Shown here: positions 6,710-16,815 of the stretch, piece by piece
How the letters are laid out: each line of letters opens with the position of its first letter
Position numbering within the stretch: position 1 is the stretch's first letter
Assembly (NCBI GenBank): GCA_025356595.1
Contig: JANXSQ010000357.1
Coordinates: 1-49,911, forward strand
Source of the DNA: Janthinobacterium sp.
GTDB lineage: Bacteria; Pseudomonadota; Gammaproteobacteria; Burkholderiales; Burkholderiaceae_D
Direction of reading: 5' to 3'
DNA length: 49,911 nucleotides
Notes under the pieces: generated by a model
Database searches by the model: none
The model's input: only the letters and a program-made list of their open reading frames with translations
Told to the model about the DNA's origin: nothing
Translations under genes and position numbers: made by a program

Positions 6710-8674
6710 GTGACGACCAATCGTGATGAACATCCCACCGACGATGACGAGCGGCGCACGCAATTTCTCGACCGTCTCGTCGCCTTTACGCAGGAGCACC
6801 GGGTCGGCCATTGGTCCGGCAGTTTCGCGCAATTCATCGAACAGGTGCTGCCGGAGGCGCCGGGCAGACTGGCGCGCAGTTCCCATCAATACATCTGGGA
6901 CATGATACGTTGGAGCGGCTACGAGGATCAGGACGGCCATTTCCGCTGCCGCCTGTTCGCGGACGAGCTGTTCGGCGTCGAGGACGCGATCGACCGCGTC
7001 GCGGCCTATTTCAAGGCGGCGGCGGCCGGCTCCGAAGTGGGCCGGCGTCTGCTCTTGCTGCTGGGGCCGCCGTCGGGCGGCAAGTCGACCCTGGTCATCC
7101 TGCTCAAGCGCGGCCTGGAGGAATACAGCTACACGGGCGACGGCGCGTTGTACGGCATCGACGGCTGCCCCGTGCACGAATCGCCGCTGCACCTGGTGCC
7201 GCACACGATGCGGGCCGGCTTCCGCGACACCTATGGGGTCGACATCGCCGGCGAGGCCTGTCCGCACTGCCGCGCCCGCCTTGAACAGCAGTACAACGGC
7301 GACTTCCTGCAGATGCCCGTCGAACGCATCTACATTTCCGAAGCGGGCCGCAGCGGCATCGGCACCTACGCGCCGCACGACCCGACGACGGCCGACCTGG
7401 CCGACCTGGTCGGCTCGGTCGACCTGTCCAAGGTGGCCGAATTCGGCGATGAGGGCGACCCGCGCGCCTGGTCCTGGTCCGGCGCCGTCTACGCGGCCAG
7501 CCGCGGCATGCTGGAGATGATCGAGATCCTCAAGGTCAAGCGCGAATTCCTGTATCTGTTGCTGACATTGACCCAGGAAAAAAACGTCAAGGTATCGCGC
7601 TTTCCCTTGATTTTCCTCGATGAAACGATCCTGGCGCACACCAACCTGGCCGAATTTCGAAAGTTCCTGCAAGAAAGCGAAAACGAGGCCTTGCTCGACC
7701 GTATGGTCATCGTGCAAGTGCCCTACACGCTCAACTACCGCGAAGAGGCGCGCATATACCACAAGCTGATCCTGTCGGCCGCGCCGGCCTTCCGCGAAGT
7801 CCACCTCGATCCCCATGTGCTGCACGCCGCCGCCGTCTTCGCGATCCTCAGCCGCATGCAGGAGGGCGACGAAAAAGACGCGGAACTGGTCAAAAAAATC
7901 CGCATCTACGCCAACGAAGAGGTCGATGGCGTCAATCAGGCCGAAGCGCGGCGCGTCAAGGACAAGGAAAGAACGCCCGACGAGGGCTTGTCGGGCGTGT
8001 CGCCGCGCTTCGTCATCAACGCGCTGTCGAACGCCATCATCGCCTCCAACCAGAAGAGTTTGAGCACGATGGACGTCTTGCTCGCGCTCAAGGACGGCAT
8101 CGAGAACGACGCCCGCATCGAAGCCAAGAAGAAGCGCAAATGGGTGGACTATCTGGTGCTCACGCGTAAAGATTTCTACAACCGCTGGGTCAAGCAAGAC
8201 GTGCACAAGGCGCTGTTCGTATCCTTCGAGCAAGAAGCCCAGGATTTGCTGAACAAGTACCTCGATGAAGTCGAGGCCATGCTCGACAACCGCCAGATCA
8301 AGGACCCGATCACCAGCGAGGAAAGACGGCCGGACGAGCGCTTCCTGCGCGCGGTGGAGGAGAAAATCCATATTTCCGATTCCGGCAAGCAGTCTTTTCG
8401 TCAGGAAGTCGTGCGCAAGGCCATGGGCGCCTATAAAAGGGGTGAAAAGTTTGGCTTGGGCAGCCATATGCAATTGAACGACGCGGTTCAGCAATATCTA
8501 TTTGAACAAAGACGCGATGTCTTGCGCTTGGTGAGTTCGGCCAAGCGCCCGGACGAGGAAGTGCGGGCCAAGGTGTCCGCCGTCGAGCAGCGCCTCGTTG
8601 ACGAATATGGTTATGACGGCCACAGCGCCCGCGAGGCGCTCAACTACGTCACGACCCTGTTGGCGCAGGAGTGA
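6710..8674 (+). CDS. prkA: PrkA serine protein kinase / AAA-type ATPase
   Basis: A 654-residue homologue of E. coli YeaG. The GTG at 6710 with GGGAG upstream is preferred over the longer frame. The N-terminal two thirds is the PrkA AAA module with P-loop GPPSGGKST (about residues 118-126). The C-terminal third is the PrkA-specific kinase-like domain. The conserved CPHC zinc-like pair is visible around residue 185. PrkA works with YeaH and SpoVR in starvation and stationary-phase responses, although its substrates are poorly known. It heads a three-gene operon: yeaH starts 21 bases later and spoVR overlaps yeaH. Confidence 0.95.
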   Translation: MTTNRDEHPTDDDERRTQFLDRLVAFTQEHRVGHWSGSFAQFIEQVLPEAPGRLARSSHQYIWDMIRWSGYEDQDGHFRCRLFADELFGVEDAIDRVAAYFKAAAAGSEVGRRLLLLLGPPSGGKSTLVILLKRGLEEYSYTGDGALYGIDGCPVHESPLHLVPHTMRAGFRDTYGVDIAGEACPHCRARLEQQYNGDFLQMPVERIYISEAGRSGIGTYAPHDPTTADLADLVGSVDLSKVAEFGDEGDPRAWSWSGAVYAASRGMLEMIEILKVKREFLYLLLTLTQEKNVKVSRFPLIFLDETILAHTNLAEFRKFLQESENEALLDRMVIVQVPYTLNYREEARIYHKLILSAAPAFREVHLDPHVLHAAAVFAILSRMQEGDEKDAELVKKIRIYANEEVDGVNQAEARRVKDKERTPDEGLSGVSPRFVINALSNAIIASNQKSLSTMDVLLALKDGIENDARIEAKKKRKWVDYLVLTRKDFYNRWVKQDVHKALFVSFEQEAQDLLNKYLDEVEAMLDNRQIKDPITSEERRPDERFLRAVEEKIHISDSGKQSFRQEVVRKAMGAYKRGEKFGLGSHMQLNDAVQQYLFEQRRDVLRLVSSAKRPDEEVRAKVSAVEQRLVDEYGYDGHSAREALNYVTTLLAQE

Positions 8675-8695
8675 GGACAACCGAAGAGGCGCACA

Positions 8696-9868
8696 GTGAG
8701 CCAATACGGAAGGGACAGGCAACAGTCGTGGTATGACTTGTTTTCCCGCGGCGCGCGCGATTGGCTGCGGCACAACCAGAAGGTGCGCGACGCGGTGCAA
8801 GCCCACCTGCCCGATTTGATCGCCGGGCCCGATCTCATTACCGGGCCGCGCGAGCGCACCGTGCAGGTGCCGGTGCACCTGCTGGAACACGCCCGCTTCC
8901 GCCTGGCCGAGCCGCGCAGCGCGAGCGGCGCCGGCCAGGGCGAAGGCCAGCCCGGCGATATCCTGCTACCGGCCCAGCAACAGGGCGACGCCGGCACCGG
9001 CGCAGAGCAAGGCGGTGGCGGCCAGCACGGCGCGGTGCGTTTGCTGTTGGAATTCTCCATCGACGACATCATGGATTGGTTGTGGGACGAGCTCAAGCTG
9101 CCGCTGCTCAAGCCGAAGCGCACGACGCTGATCGAAGAGCAAGTGCTGGTGCGCGAAGGCTGGGACAAACGCGGCGCGCGCTCGCGCCTGGACCGCCGCC
9201 GCACCGTCAAGGAGGCCATCAAGCGCCGCGCGATGCAGGACAACCCCGTTCCCTTCACCAATGAGGATTTGCGTTTCCGGCAGCTTGTCATGCGCCCCAC
9301 GCCCAGCTCCAACGCCGTCGTGTTTTTCGTCGTGGACGTCTCGGCCAGCATGACGCAAGCCGAACGCAAGCTGGCCAAGACCTTCTTCTTCTTCGCGCTG
9401 CAAGGCCTGCGGCGCAGCTATGCGAAGGTCGAGACCCGCTTCATCGCGCACACGACACGGGCGTGGGAGTTTTCCGAAAAAGAATTCTTCCAGGTTAGCG
9501 GCATCGGCGGCACGATCGCCTCGAGCGCCTTCCGCCTGACGCGCGAGCTGGTGCGCGGGAAATATGCGGACGGTCAATACAACGCCTATATGTTCTACGC
9601 CTCGGACGGCGAAAATTTCACCGAGGACCGCGGCGCGGCGGCCCTGGCCCTGGCCGAACTGGCCGGGATACTCAACTATATCGCTTACGTCGAGACGGTG
9701 CCGGGCATGCCGCGTTCGCTCGAGACGGAGATGAGCCGCCTGTGCAAGGAGCTGGGCCGCCGCGGCCTGCCCGTCCATAGCTGCCTGCTGGCCAACAGCG
9801 ACGATGTCTGGCGCGCGCTGCGCCAGTTCTTCGTGCAGCAGCTTGAGCCCGGGGAGTGTGTGCCGTGA
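8696..9868 (+). CDS. yeaH: YeaH family protein (DUF444, von Willebrand A-like)
   Basis: A 390-residue DUF444 protein. The GTG start follows GAAGAGG, 21 bases after prkA. Residues ~75-115 are a low-complexity Gly/Gln/Ala linker. The C-terminal half is a von Willebrand A-like fold with a metal-dependent adhesion motif D214-V-S-A-S and a later YASDGENF. It is always found with PrkA and SpoVR and is needed for their stress phenotypes in enterobacteria, but its biochemical activity is unknown. Its stop overlaps the spoVR start in a GTGA, which implies translational coupling. Confidence 0.92.
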   Translation: MSQYGRDRQQSWYDLFSRGARDWLRHNQKVRDAVQAHLPDLIAGPDLITGPRERTVQVPVHLLEHARFRLAEPRSASGAGQGEGQPGDILLPAQQQGDAGTGAEQGGGGQHGAVRLLLEFSIDDIMDWLWDELKLPLLKPKRTTLIEEQVLVREGWDKRGARSRLDRRRTVKEAIKRRAMQDNPVPFTNEDLRFRQLVMRPTPSSNAVVFFVVDVSASMTQAERKLAKTFFFFALQGLRRSYAKVETRFIAHTTRAWEFSEKEFFQVSGIGGTIASSAFRLTRELVRGKYADGQYNAYMFYASDGENFTEDRGAAALALAELAGILNYIAYVETVPGMPRSLETEMSRLCKELGRRGLPVHSCLLANSDDVWRALRQFFVQQLEPGECVP

Positions 9869-11259
9869 GCTCCGAATCCGCATCGTCGAACGACTATGGC
9901 GCTCGCATCGAAGCGCTGGCGCGCCAACTGGGACTGGATTTTTATCCGGTCAGTTTCGAGCTGGTACCGAGCAGCTTCATGACTGAGATCGCGGTCTACG
10001 GTTTGCCGGTCAGAATGCGCCATTGGTCTTTCGGCGTGCGCTACATCCACCATCTGGTGCACCAGCAGATGGGCAACTCGAGGATCTTCGAAGTGATGTT
10101 CCCCGGAAATCCTTGCCACGCCTACATGGTCGACAGCAATTCGCTGGCCGAAAACACCTTGGTGACGGCCCACGTGCTGGGACACGCCGATTTCGCGAAA
10201 AACAATCAACTCTTCGCGCGTTTCATCGCCATGGCCGGCGGCCGTATCCTCGAGCAGAGCGCGGCCCGGGCCAGGCGCATCGAAGAGGCTTTGCAACGCC
10301 ACGGCCAGGAAAGGGTCGAGGCCGTGCTCGACGCCGCGCTGGCCCTGGAGCAGCATATCGATGTCAACGCCGAGTTGCACCGTGCCCCCTACCCGCTCGC
10401 CGCCCCGGTCAAAACGGACTCCGCCCCCGGCCCCTTCCGCCAACGTTACCAGGACCTGCCCGGCGAGCCCCCAGCGGCGCCGGCCGCCGCGCCGCCGCGC
10501 CCCGGCGTTCCGCCGCACGCGGAGTACGATCTGCTGTGGTTCATCGCGCGCTACGCGCCCGAGTTGGCCGATTGGGAGCGCGATATTTTTTTGGCGGTGC
10601 GCGAAGAATCCTTCTATTTCTATCCGGTCTACGCCTGCCAGATCATGAACGAAGGGTGGGCCTCGTACTGGCATGCGCGCCTGTTGCGCGAAGCGCGTTT
10701 CCTGCCCGCCGAACTGTATCTGGATGCCATCAAATCGCATTCCGACGTCGTGCGCCCCTACGCCGGCGAGAGCCAACTGGCCTTGTCGCTCAATCCCTAT
10801 CACCTGGGCTTCTCGCTGTGGGAGCGTATCGTCGAACGCGACGGCGTGGCCGAGGCGCGGCGGATTTGTCGCGAGGACGACGATTTCAGCTTCATCCGCA
10901 ACTACCTCGATACCGAAATGGTCGAGCAACTCGACCTGTTTGTCTATGAAAGCCGCAAGGACGGCGAAACGAAGATCGTCAGCCGCGACATCCACGCCAT
11001 ACGCGAAGCGATACTCGGCGCGAAATACAATTATGGCGCGCCCTGCATCGCCGTCTCGCAGCTGAACGAGGATGGCAGCCTGGTGCTCCGGCACGACCAT
11101 CTACGCGACGGCCGTGGTCTGGATCTGAGCCAGGCGGAACGGGTCATGGAGTATGTCGGCCGGATCTGGCGCCGCCCGGTGTCCCTGCACACCGTCGATT
11201 TCCGCGGCCTGGCGCGCCTCATCTCGTATCCGCCCCGGCCATCCGGCGCAGTGGTCTGA
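9865..11259 (+). CDS. spoVR: SpoVR family protein (YcgB-like)
   Basis: A 464-residue SpoVR/YcgB homologue. The GTG at 9865 is chosen because GGGGAG lies eight bases upstream and the start forms a GTGA overlap with the yeaH stop. GTG at 9856 is the alternative. Typical blocks are visible: YPVSFELVP, HWSFG, VMFPGNPCHAYMVDSNSLAENTLVTAHVLGH, EGWASYWHARL and NPYHLGF. A proline/alanine-rich linker at about residues 175-210 is variable in the family. The function is unresolved: it is required for spore cortex assembly in Bacillus and linked to stress responses in enterobacteria. It ends the triad. Confidence 0.95.
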   Translation: MSSESASSNDYGARIEALARQLGLDFYPVSFELVPSSFMTEIAVYGLPVRMRHWSFGVRYIHHLVHQQMGNSRIFEVMFPGNPCHAYMVDSNSLAENTLVTAHVLGHADFAKNNQLFARFIAMAGGRILEQSAARARRIEEALQRHGQERVEAVLDAALALEQHIDVNAELHRAPYPLAAPVKTDSAPGPFRQRYQDLPGEPPAAPAAAPPRPGVPPHAEYDLLWFIARYAPELADWERDIFLAVREESFYFYPVYACQIMNEGWASYWHARLLREARFLPAELYLDAIKSHSDVVRPYAGESQLALSLNPYHLGFSLWERIVERDGVAEARRICREDDDFSFIRNYLDTEMVEQLDLFVYESRKDGETKIVSRDIHAIREAILGAKYNYGAPCIAVSQLNEDGSLVLRHDHLRDGRGLDLSQAERVMEYVGRIWRRPVSLHTVDFRGLARLISYPPRPSGAVV

Positions 11260-11596
11260 AGCTCAATGCGGCGCACGCGGCGGCCGGCGCGCAGGTCCCG
11301 CGTGTCGAACCGCGATTTCAGGTCGATGAAACACCCGCCGGCCGCCGGCTCGGCTTGCGTGTCGGCCAGCGGCCGAGGCCAATCCGCCGGTGTCGGCGGC
11401 GCAGTCTGGCGAGGCGCGCAATGCCCACCTAAAGCCATTCTATGCAACGGCCCGGCGCCGCCATTGAGACGCGACAAGGGAGCTCCGTTTGCGACGTCAA
11501 AGCCCCTTCGTTTGCGGACTATCAACGAGGGGGCCGCGCATTCTTTTTACCCTTGCCTGTACCGCGCACTGACGGCACACAGACTTGGAGAGCACC
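11260..11596. other. Intergenic stretch before prsT
   Basis: About 337 bases with no convincing gene. Open frames on both strands are short and low-complexity. I looked for a sigma-54 -24/-12 pair (GG-N10-GC with TTGC), expected if PrsR controls prsT, and found none convincing. No strong hairpin plus T-run is seen. Confidence 0.5.
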
Positions 11597-14380
11597 ATGC
11601 CCCATTCCCCTATCGCTTCGACCACGCTGGCGCGCGGCTTGCTGTGCGCGACCGTTCTGCTCGGCGCCCTGTCCGGTTGCCACCGCACGCCCGACGGCGA
11701 CGGCCTGCTCGCCGAAGCCCGCCAGTACCGCGAGCGCGGCGAGCTCAAGGCCGCCGTCATCCAGTTGAAGAACGTCCTGCAGCAGGCGCCCGGCGACGCG
11801 GCGGCGCGCTTGTTGCTGGGCCAGATCTACATTGAGGCCGGCGATCCCCTGTCGGCGGAAAAAGAGTTGCGCAAGGCCCAGTCGCTGGGACTGCCGCCGG
11901 CGCAGCTCCTGCCCTCCTTGGGCAGGGCCATGTTGATGCTGGGGCAAAACGACAAGCTATTGGCCGAGTTCGCGCTCGACCCGTCCAAGCCGGCCCAGCT
12001 CGATCTGATGGCGCTGCGCGCCAACGCCTACCTGGCCAGTGGCGCGGCCGGGCAAGCGCGTGAATTGTTTGAGCAGATGCTCAGCGCGCAAGCGGATTCG
12101 AGCGATGCCCTGCAGGGACTGGCGCGGCTGGCCGTCGCCGCCAATCAGGCCGACAAGGCGGCCGAACTGGTCGTCCTGGCGCTGCGGAAATCGCCCTCCG
12201 ACATCGACGCCCTGCGCCTGCACGGTGATATTCTGCGGATGCAGGGCAAGAGTGCCGACGCGCGCCTGCTCTACCTGAGGATACTGGCGCTGCGCCCGGA
12301 GAGTACCTACGCCCACGTCGACATCGCCAATCTGGACATCCAGGACGGCCAATTCGCCGCGGCCCGGCGGGAAATCGACGCGGCCGCCAAGAACGCGCCG
12401 AACAGCCTGATCGTCCTGCACGCGCAGGCCCTGCTCGACGCCCGCGAGGGCCGGAACCAGGGGGCGCTCGACGCGCTGCAACTGATTCTGCGGGCGGCCC
12501 CCGATCACATGCCCAGCATCCTCCTGATCGGCGCCGTGCATCTGGCGATGGGCGCCTCGCCACAGGCGGAGCAATATTTGCGGCGCTTCCTGGCGGCGAA
12601 TCCGCGCCACCCCTACGCCAGCAAGATGCTGGCGACGCTGGCCTTGCAGAACGGCCAGGCGGAGCGCGCCATCGAACTGGTCGCGCCGGCGTTGCTCAAC
12701 AACCCTAACGATATCGAATTGCTTTCCCTGAACGGCGAGGCGCAGATACGCGCGGGACGCTTCGCCAAGGCGGCCGAGTATTTTGAAAAAGCCAGCGCGC
12801 TCGCTCCCGGCACCGCCGCGCTACACACGTCGCTGGGCCTGAGTCGTCTGGGCATGGGCGAAAACGCGCGCGCGATCGGCGAACTGGAAAGGGCTGCGGC
12901 GCTCTCCGGCAAGGAACCGCGGGCCGGAGTGCTGCTGGTCATGACCTTGTTGCGCGACAAACAGTACGACCGGGCCCTGGCGGCCGTCCAAGCCCTGACG
13001 CAACAATTGCCCGCCAATCCCTTGGTGCACAATCTGCAGGGGGGCGTGTATCTGGCGAGGACGGACGCGGTCGCGGCGCGCGCCAGCTTTGAGAAGGCCT
13101 TGCGCATCGATCCAGCCTATCTGCCGGCCCTGGAGAACCTTGCGCAACTGGACATCGCCGAGAAAAAGCCCGAAGCGGCCCGCCTGCGCTTCGAGGCGGC
13201 CCTGGCCAAGGAACCGAAGAGCGCCGCCCTGATGACGGCGCTGGCCAAGCTGGCGGCCAGCCAAAACAAGCCGGCCGAGATACGCCGCTGGCTGGAGCGG
13301 GCCAGCGCCGAGAACCCCGGCGCGGTGCCACCGGCCGTGGCGCTGGGCAATTTTTACCTGCAGGCGGGAGAAACGAAAAAAGCATTGGCGCTGGCGCTGG
13401 CCCTGCAGTCGAGCCACCCGGACGATGCCGCCCCCCTGGCGCTGCGCGCGCTGGCGGAACTGACCTTGGGCGAGCGGACGGCGGCGCTCGCCAGCTACAA
13501 CAAATTGGCGATATTGCAACCCGGCTCGGCGGACCTGCAAATGCGCATAGGCGCCATTCACATGGCACTGAAGAACTCCGACGCGGCGCTGCAATCGGTG
13601 CGCCGCGCGCACGCGCTGCAACCCGATATGCTCGAGGCCCAAGTCACCGAGGTCGCCTTGTTGCTGCTGAAGGGCAAGCAAGGCGAGGCCCTCAAACTGG
13701 CGCGCGCAGTGCAAAAGGAGCATCCCGAATTGCCGGCGGGCTTCAAAATGGAAGGCGACATCCTGATGGTGCAGAATCAAGCGCCGGCGGCCCTGAAACT
13801 CTACGAGCGCGCCTTTGGCATCAAACCGATCGCGCCCCTCCTGATCCAGATCCACCGCGCGCTGATCCTCGCCGGCAGGGGCTCGGAGGCGGGCGCCCGC
13901 ATGGATTCCTGGTTGCGCGCCCACCCGTCCGACTCGTCCACCCGCCTCTATCTGGCCGGCACGAGCTTGCAGGCCAAAGACTACAAGGCAGCCATCGCGC
14001 AATTTGAAAAATTGCTGCAACAAGATCCGAAGAATGTGGTCGCATTGAATGATCTGGCCTGGGCCTACCAGCAGGAAAAGGACAAGCGCGCCTTGCCGAC
14101 GGCGGAACTGGCGTTCCGCGAACAGGCGTCCAACCCCGCCGTACTCGACACGCTGGGCTGGATTCTCATCGAGCAGGGTGGCGCGGCGCGCGCGCTGCCG
14201 CTGTTGCAAAAAGCCGTCGCGCTGGCGCCGGAAAGCGTGGTCACGCGCTACCACCTCGGCGTCGCCCTAGTGAAGTCGGGCGATAAGAAAGGCGCGCGCA
14301 GCCAGTTGCAGCAATTGCTCGCCGAAAACAAGGAATTCCCGGAGCGGACCGAGGCGCAGGCGCTGTTGTCCACATTGTGA
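11597..14380 (+). CDS. prsT: PEP-CTERM system TPR-repeat lipoprotein PrsT
   Basis: A 927-residue protein with lipoprotein signal and lipobox LSGC, followed almost entirely by tetratricopeptide repeats. ATG 11597 has GGAGAG close upstream; TTG 11585 is a poorer start. This length and architecture match the PrsT family (TIGR02917-type) that accompanies the PrsK/PrsR two-component pair in exosortase-A EPS loci. It probably scaffolds envelope assembly of exopolysaccharide, by analogy with other giant TPR proteins of polysaccharide export. Its stop overlaps the next start in a GTGA, so it is coupled to the polymerase. PrsK and PrsR are about 10 kb away on the opposite strand. Confidence 0.9.
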   Translation: MPHSPIASTTLARGLLCATVLLGALSGCHRTPDGDGLLAEARQYRERGELKAAVIQLKNVLQQAPGDAAARLLLGQIYIEAGDPLSAEKELRKAQSLGLPPAQLLPSLGRAMLMLGQNDKLLAEFALDPSKPAQLDLMALRANAYLASGAAGQARELFEQMLSAQADSSDALQGLARLAVAANQADKAAELVVLALRKSPSDIDALRLHGDILRMQGKSADARLLYLRILALRPESTYAHVDIANLDIQDGQFAAARREIDAAAKNAPNSLIVLHAQALLDAREGRNQGALDALQLILRAAPDHMPSILLIGAVHLAMGASPQAEQYLRRFLAANPRHPYASKMLATLALQNGQAERAIELVAPALLNNPNDIELLSLNGEAQIRAGRFAKAAEYFEKASALAPGTAALHTSLGLSRLGMGENARAIGELERAAALSGKEPRAGVLLVMTLLRDKQYDRALAAVQALTQQLPANPLVHNLQGGVYLARTDAVAARASFEKALRIDPAYLPALENLAQLDIAEKKPEAARLRFEAALAKEPKSAALMTALAKLAASQNKPAEIRRWLERASAENPGAVPPAVALGNFYLQAGETKKALALALALQSSHPDDAAPLALRALAELTLGERTAALASYNKLAILQPGSADLQMRIGAIHMALKNSDAALQSVRRAHALQPDMLEAQVTEVALLLLKGKQGEALKLARAVQKEHPELPAGFKMEGDILMVQNQAPAALKLYERAFGIKPIAPLLIQIHRALILAGRGSEAGARMDSWLRAHPSDSSTRLYLAGTSLQAKDYKAAIAQFEKLLQQDPKNVVALNDLAWAYQQEKDKRALPTAELAFREQASNPAVLDTLGWILIEQGGAARALPLLQKAVALAPESVVTRYHLGVALVKSGDKKGARSQLQQLLAENKEFPERTEAQALLSTL

Positions 14381-16815
14381 GCCGTCGCTATCTCGCCCCG
14401 AAACGGCGCGCCCACGCCGCCCTGCGTGCCTGGCCCAAAGTCCTGGGCCTCGGTTTTGGCGCCGCCTTCTGTTATGCCGCCAGCTTGTACCCCTTCGGCG
14501 CCACTTGGCTGGCACCCATCGTCGTGCTTTACATTGCGCTGCTATGCTGGCGCGAGCAACTCTGGCTGTTCGCCCTGCCCGCCCTTGTGCCGGCGCTGGA
14601 TCTGGCGCCGTGGACCGGTTGGTTCTTCATCGAGGAAATCGACCTGTTGCTCTTGCTGACGGCCGCTTTCGGCTATTGGCGCCTGCCCGGCGCCACTGTG
14701 CATGCCCGTCTCCCGCGCTTCGCGTCGTACTGCGTCGCCGCCGTCGCGCTGGCCTACCTGATCGGCGCCCTCAGGGGCTTGCTCCCTCTGCCCGCGCTCG
14801 ATGCGAACGCATTCAACAATTATCTGAGCCGCTACAATAGCTTGCGCATGGCCAAGGCGTGGTGCTGGGCGCTGCTCCTGCTGCCGCTGCTGACTCGTGC
14901 GGCCGGCCCGCAACTGGTCAATCTGCGCCGCCACTTCCTGCCCGGCATGCTCTGTGGCCTGCTGCTGGTCTCCGGCGCAGCTCTCTGGGAGCGCATGGTC
15001 TTCCCCGGCCTGCTGGATTTCTCCAGTGAATACCGTACCAGCGCGCCTTTCTCCGCGATGCACACCGGCGGCGCCGCGCTGGACGGTTACCTCGCGCTCA
15101 GCCTGCCCTTCGTCGCCTGCTGGCTGCTGGCGCCGCCATCGCGCCGCGCCTGGGCGGCTGCGCTGACCCTGCTGGCCCTCGGTGCTTACGCCGGTCTGAG
15201 CACCTTTTCACGTGGGCTCTATGGCGCCTTCGTCTGCTCGGCCGCCTTGCTGGCGGTGTTTCTGCTGATCCGGGCGCCGCGCCGGCGCTTCCGCTGGCGG
15301 CAGATCTTGGCCGGCGCCGCACTGGCGGCCTTGAGCGCCTTCGCCCTGTTACGCATGTTCGCCGGCGCCGGCTACCGCGGCTTGGCGGCGGCCCTGGTCT
15401 TGCTCGGCGCAACGGTCATGCTGGTGACGCTGCCGCTGCCGCGCCGGCTGCTGCCGGCCGCCCTGCTGGGCGCCGGAGCGGCGCAACTACTGCTGACACT
15501 GCTGGGCGCCGGCGCCGCGCCGCGCGCCGGTCTGCTCAGTCCACCGTACCTGCTGTTCCTGCTGGCGGTCGGCGTATTCCTGGCCGCCTTCCGGCGCATC
15601 CTCCAAGGCGGGCCGTCCCTGCCGGCCGGCCCCGTCGGCCTTGCCTTGATTGCCTACCTCTGCCTCGCCTGGAATACCTTGTGGATTGCCGAGCGCTGGG
15701 GCGGCGCGCCGGCGCTCGCGGCCGCCGCGCCTGTCGCCGTCCTGGCCCTGCTGATCGCCGTCGGCCATATCGTCCTGCGCCGGCCGCCGTGGCGCTCGCC
15801 CGGCTACCCCGCCATGGCCGCCGCCGCCGTGCTGCTGTCGCTAACTATCCCCATCGGCGCCAGTTACTACGCCGCCGAACGCTTCGCCGACAGTGGTGCG
15901 GACCTGCGCCTGCGCCTGCGCCACTGGACCCATGTTCTGAGCATGATGGACGAGGACTGGCCGACCCGCATCCTCGGCATGGGATTGGGCACCTTTCCCG
16001 CCACATACTTTTGGCGCAATCCCCGCCATGAAGTGCCCGGCGCCTACCGCTACATCGATGAAGACAATAATCGCCACATCCGCCTGGGCGCACCCCAGTA
16101 CGCCCGTGGCTATGGCGAAATCCTGCGCCTGCTGCAACGTCTGCCCGTACGCCCGCACAGCGCCTACCTGCTGGCCCTCGATGTCAGGCGCCAGAGCGAC
16201 ACGCCACTGCTTAGCGTCAGCCTGTGCGAACGGTTTTTACTGTACGAACAAAATTGCGTGGATGCGCCATTGCGCCTGCTGCCCGCCGATGGCCGCTGGC
16301 ACCACTATCGGCTGACGCTGGATTCCGCTGCCCTCGGCGCGGGGAGCTGGACGCTGCGCGCGCCCGTGCAGCTTGAACTGGGCGCCGATGGCGCGCCCGG
16401 CACCCTCGACGTCGACAACGTGAGCGTGCGCCGCGTCGCCGACCCGGAGGAATTGGTACGCAACGGCGGCTTCTCCGATGCCAACGACTACTGGTTCTTC
16501 AGCAGCGACCGTCACCACCTGCCTTGGCACATTGAAAATTTACCGCTGAATCTGTATTTCGAACTGGGCTGGCTGGGGCTGCTATCCCTGTCCGGCCTGC
16601 TCGCCCATGCCGCCACGCGCTTGCTACGGCAACTGCGCGGCGGCGACGCGCACGCGGCGGCGAGCCTTGCCTCCCTGCTCGGTTTCCTCTGCGTCGGCCT
16701 GTTCGACAGCCTGCTCGACGTGCCGCGCCTGAGTCTGCTGTTTTTTCTCGTCCTGCTTTGCGCCGCGCTGCAGGCCAGCGCCAGCAGCGCCCCGCAAATA
16801 GGCGCCGCGCCATGA
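14377..16815 (+). CDS. Large Wzy/O-antigen-ligase-like membrane protein with lectin-like insert
   Basis: An 812-residue membrane protein with about twelve hydrophobic segments across residues 15-515 and more at 720-800. Motifs LGMGLGTFP (about 531) and PWHIENLPLN...ELGWLGLL (from 716) fit the Wzy_C periplasmic loop of polysaccharide polymerases and O-antigen ligases. Between them, about residues 550-712, lies an extra soluble region containing LVRNGGFS, a phrase typical of CBM4/9-like beta-sandwich domains. Likely role: polymerising or ligating the EPS repeat unit at the outer face of the inner membrane. The GTG start overlaps the prsT stop (GTGA), and its own stop overlaps the protease start (ATGA). 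Family-level call only. Confidence 0.75.
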   Translation: MSRRYLAPKRRAHAALRAWPKVLGLGFGAAFCYAASLYPFGATWLAPIVVLYIALLCWREQLWLFALPALVPALDLAPWTGWFFIEEIDLLLLLTAAFGYWRLPGATVHARLPRFASYCVAAVALAYLIGALRGLLPLPALDANAFNNYLSRYNSLRMAKAWCWALLLLPLLTRAAGPQLVNLRRHFLPGMLCGLLLVSGAALWERMVFPGLLDFSSEYRTSAPFSAMHTGGAALDGYLALSLPFVACWLLAPPSRRAWAAALTLLALGAYAGLSTFSRGLYGAFVCSAALLAVFLLIRAPRRRFRWRQILAGAALAALSAFALLRMFAGAGYRGLAAALVLLGATVMLVTLPLPRRLLPAALLGAGAAQLLLTLLGAGAAPRAGLLSPPYLLFLLAVGVFLAAFRRILQGGPSLPAGPVGLALIAYLCLAWNTLWIAERWGGAPALAAAAPVAVLALLIAVGHIVLRRPPWRSPGYPAMAAAAVLLSLTIPIGASYYAAERFADSGADLRLRLRHWTHVLSMMDEDWPTRILGMGLGTFPATYFWRNPRHEVPGAYRYIDEDNNRHIRLGAPQYARGYGEILRLLQRLPVRPHSAYLLALDVRRQSDTPLLSVSLCERFLLYEQNCVDAPLRLLPADGRWHHYRLTLDSAALGAGSWTLRAPVQLELGADGAPGTLDVDNVSVRRVADPEELVRNGGFSDANDYWFFSSDRHHLPWHIENLPLNLYFELGWLGLLSLSGLLAHAATRLLRQLRGGDAHAAASLASLLGFLCVGLFDSLLDVPRLSLLFFLVLLCAALQASASSAPQIGAAP

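Noticed and set aside
8874-9030. Repetitive Gly/Gln/Ala coding stretch in yeaH
   Set aside because: A normal variable linker of this family, not a separate repeat element.
11031-11835. Open frames in the gap before prsT on both strands
   Set aside because: Low-complexity, no ribosome sites, no recognisable family, overlapping real genes at their ends.
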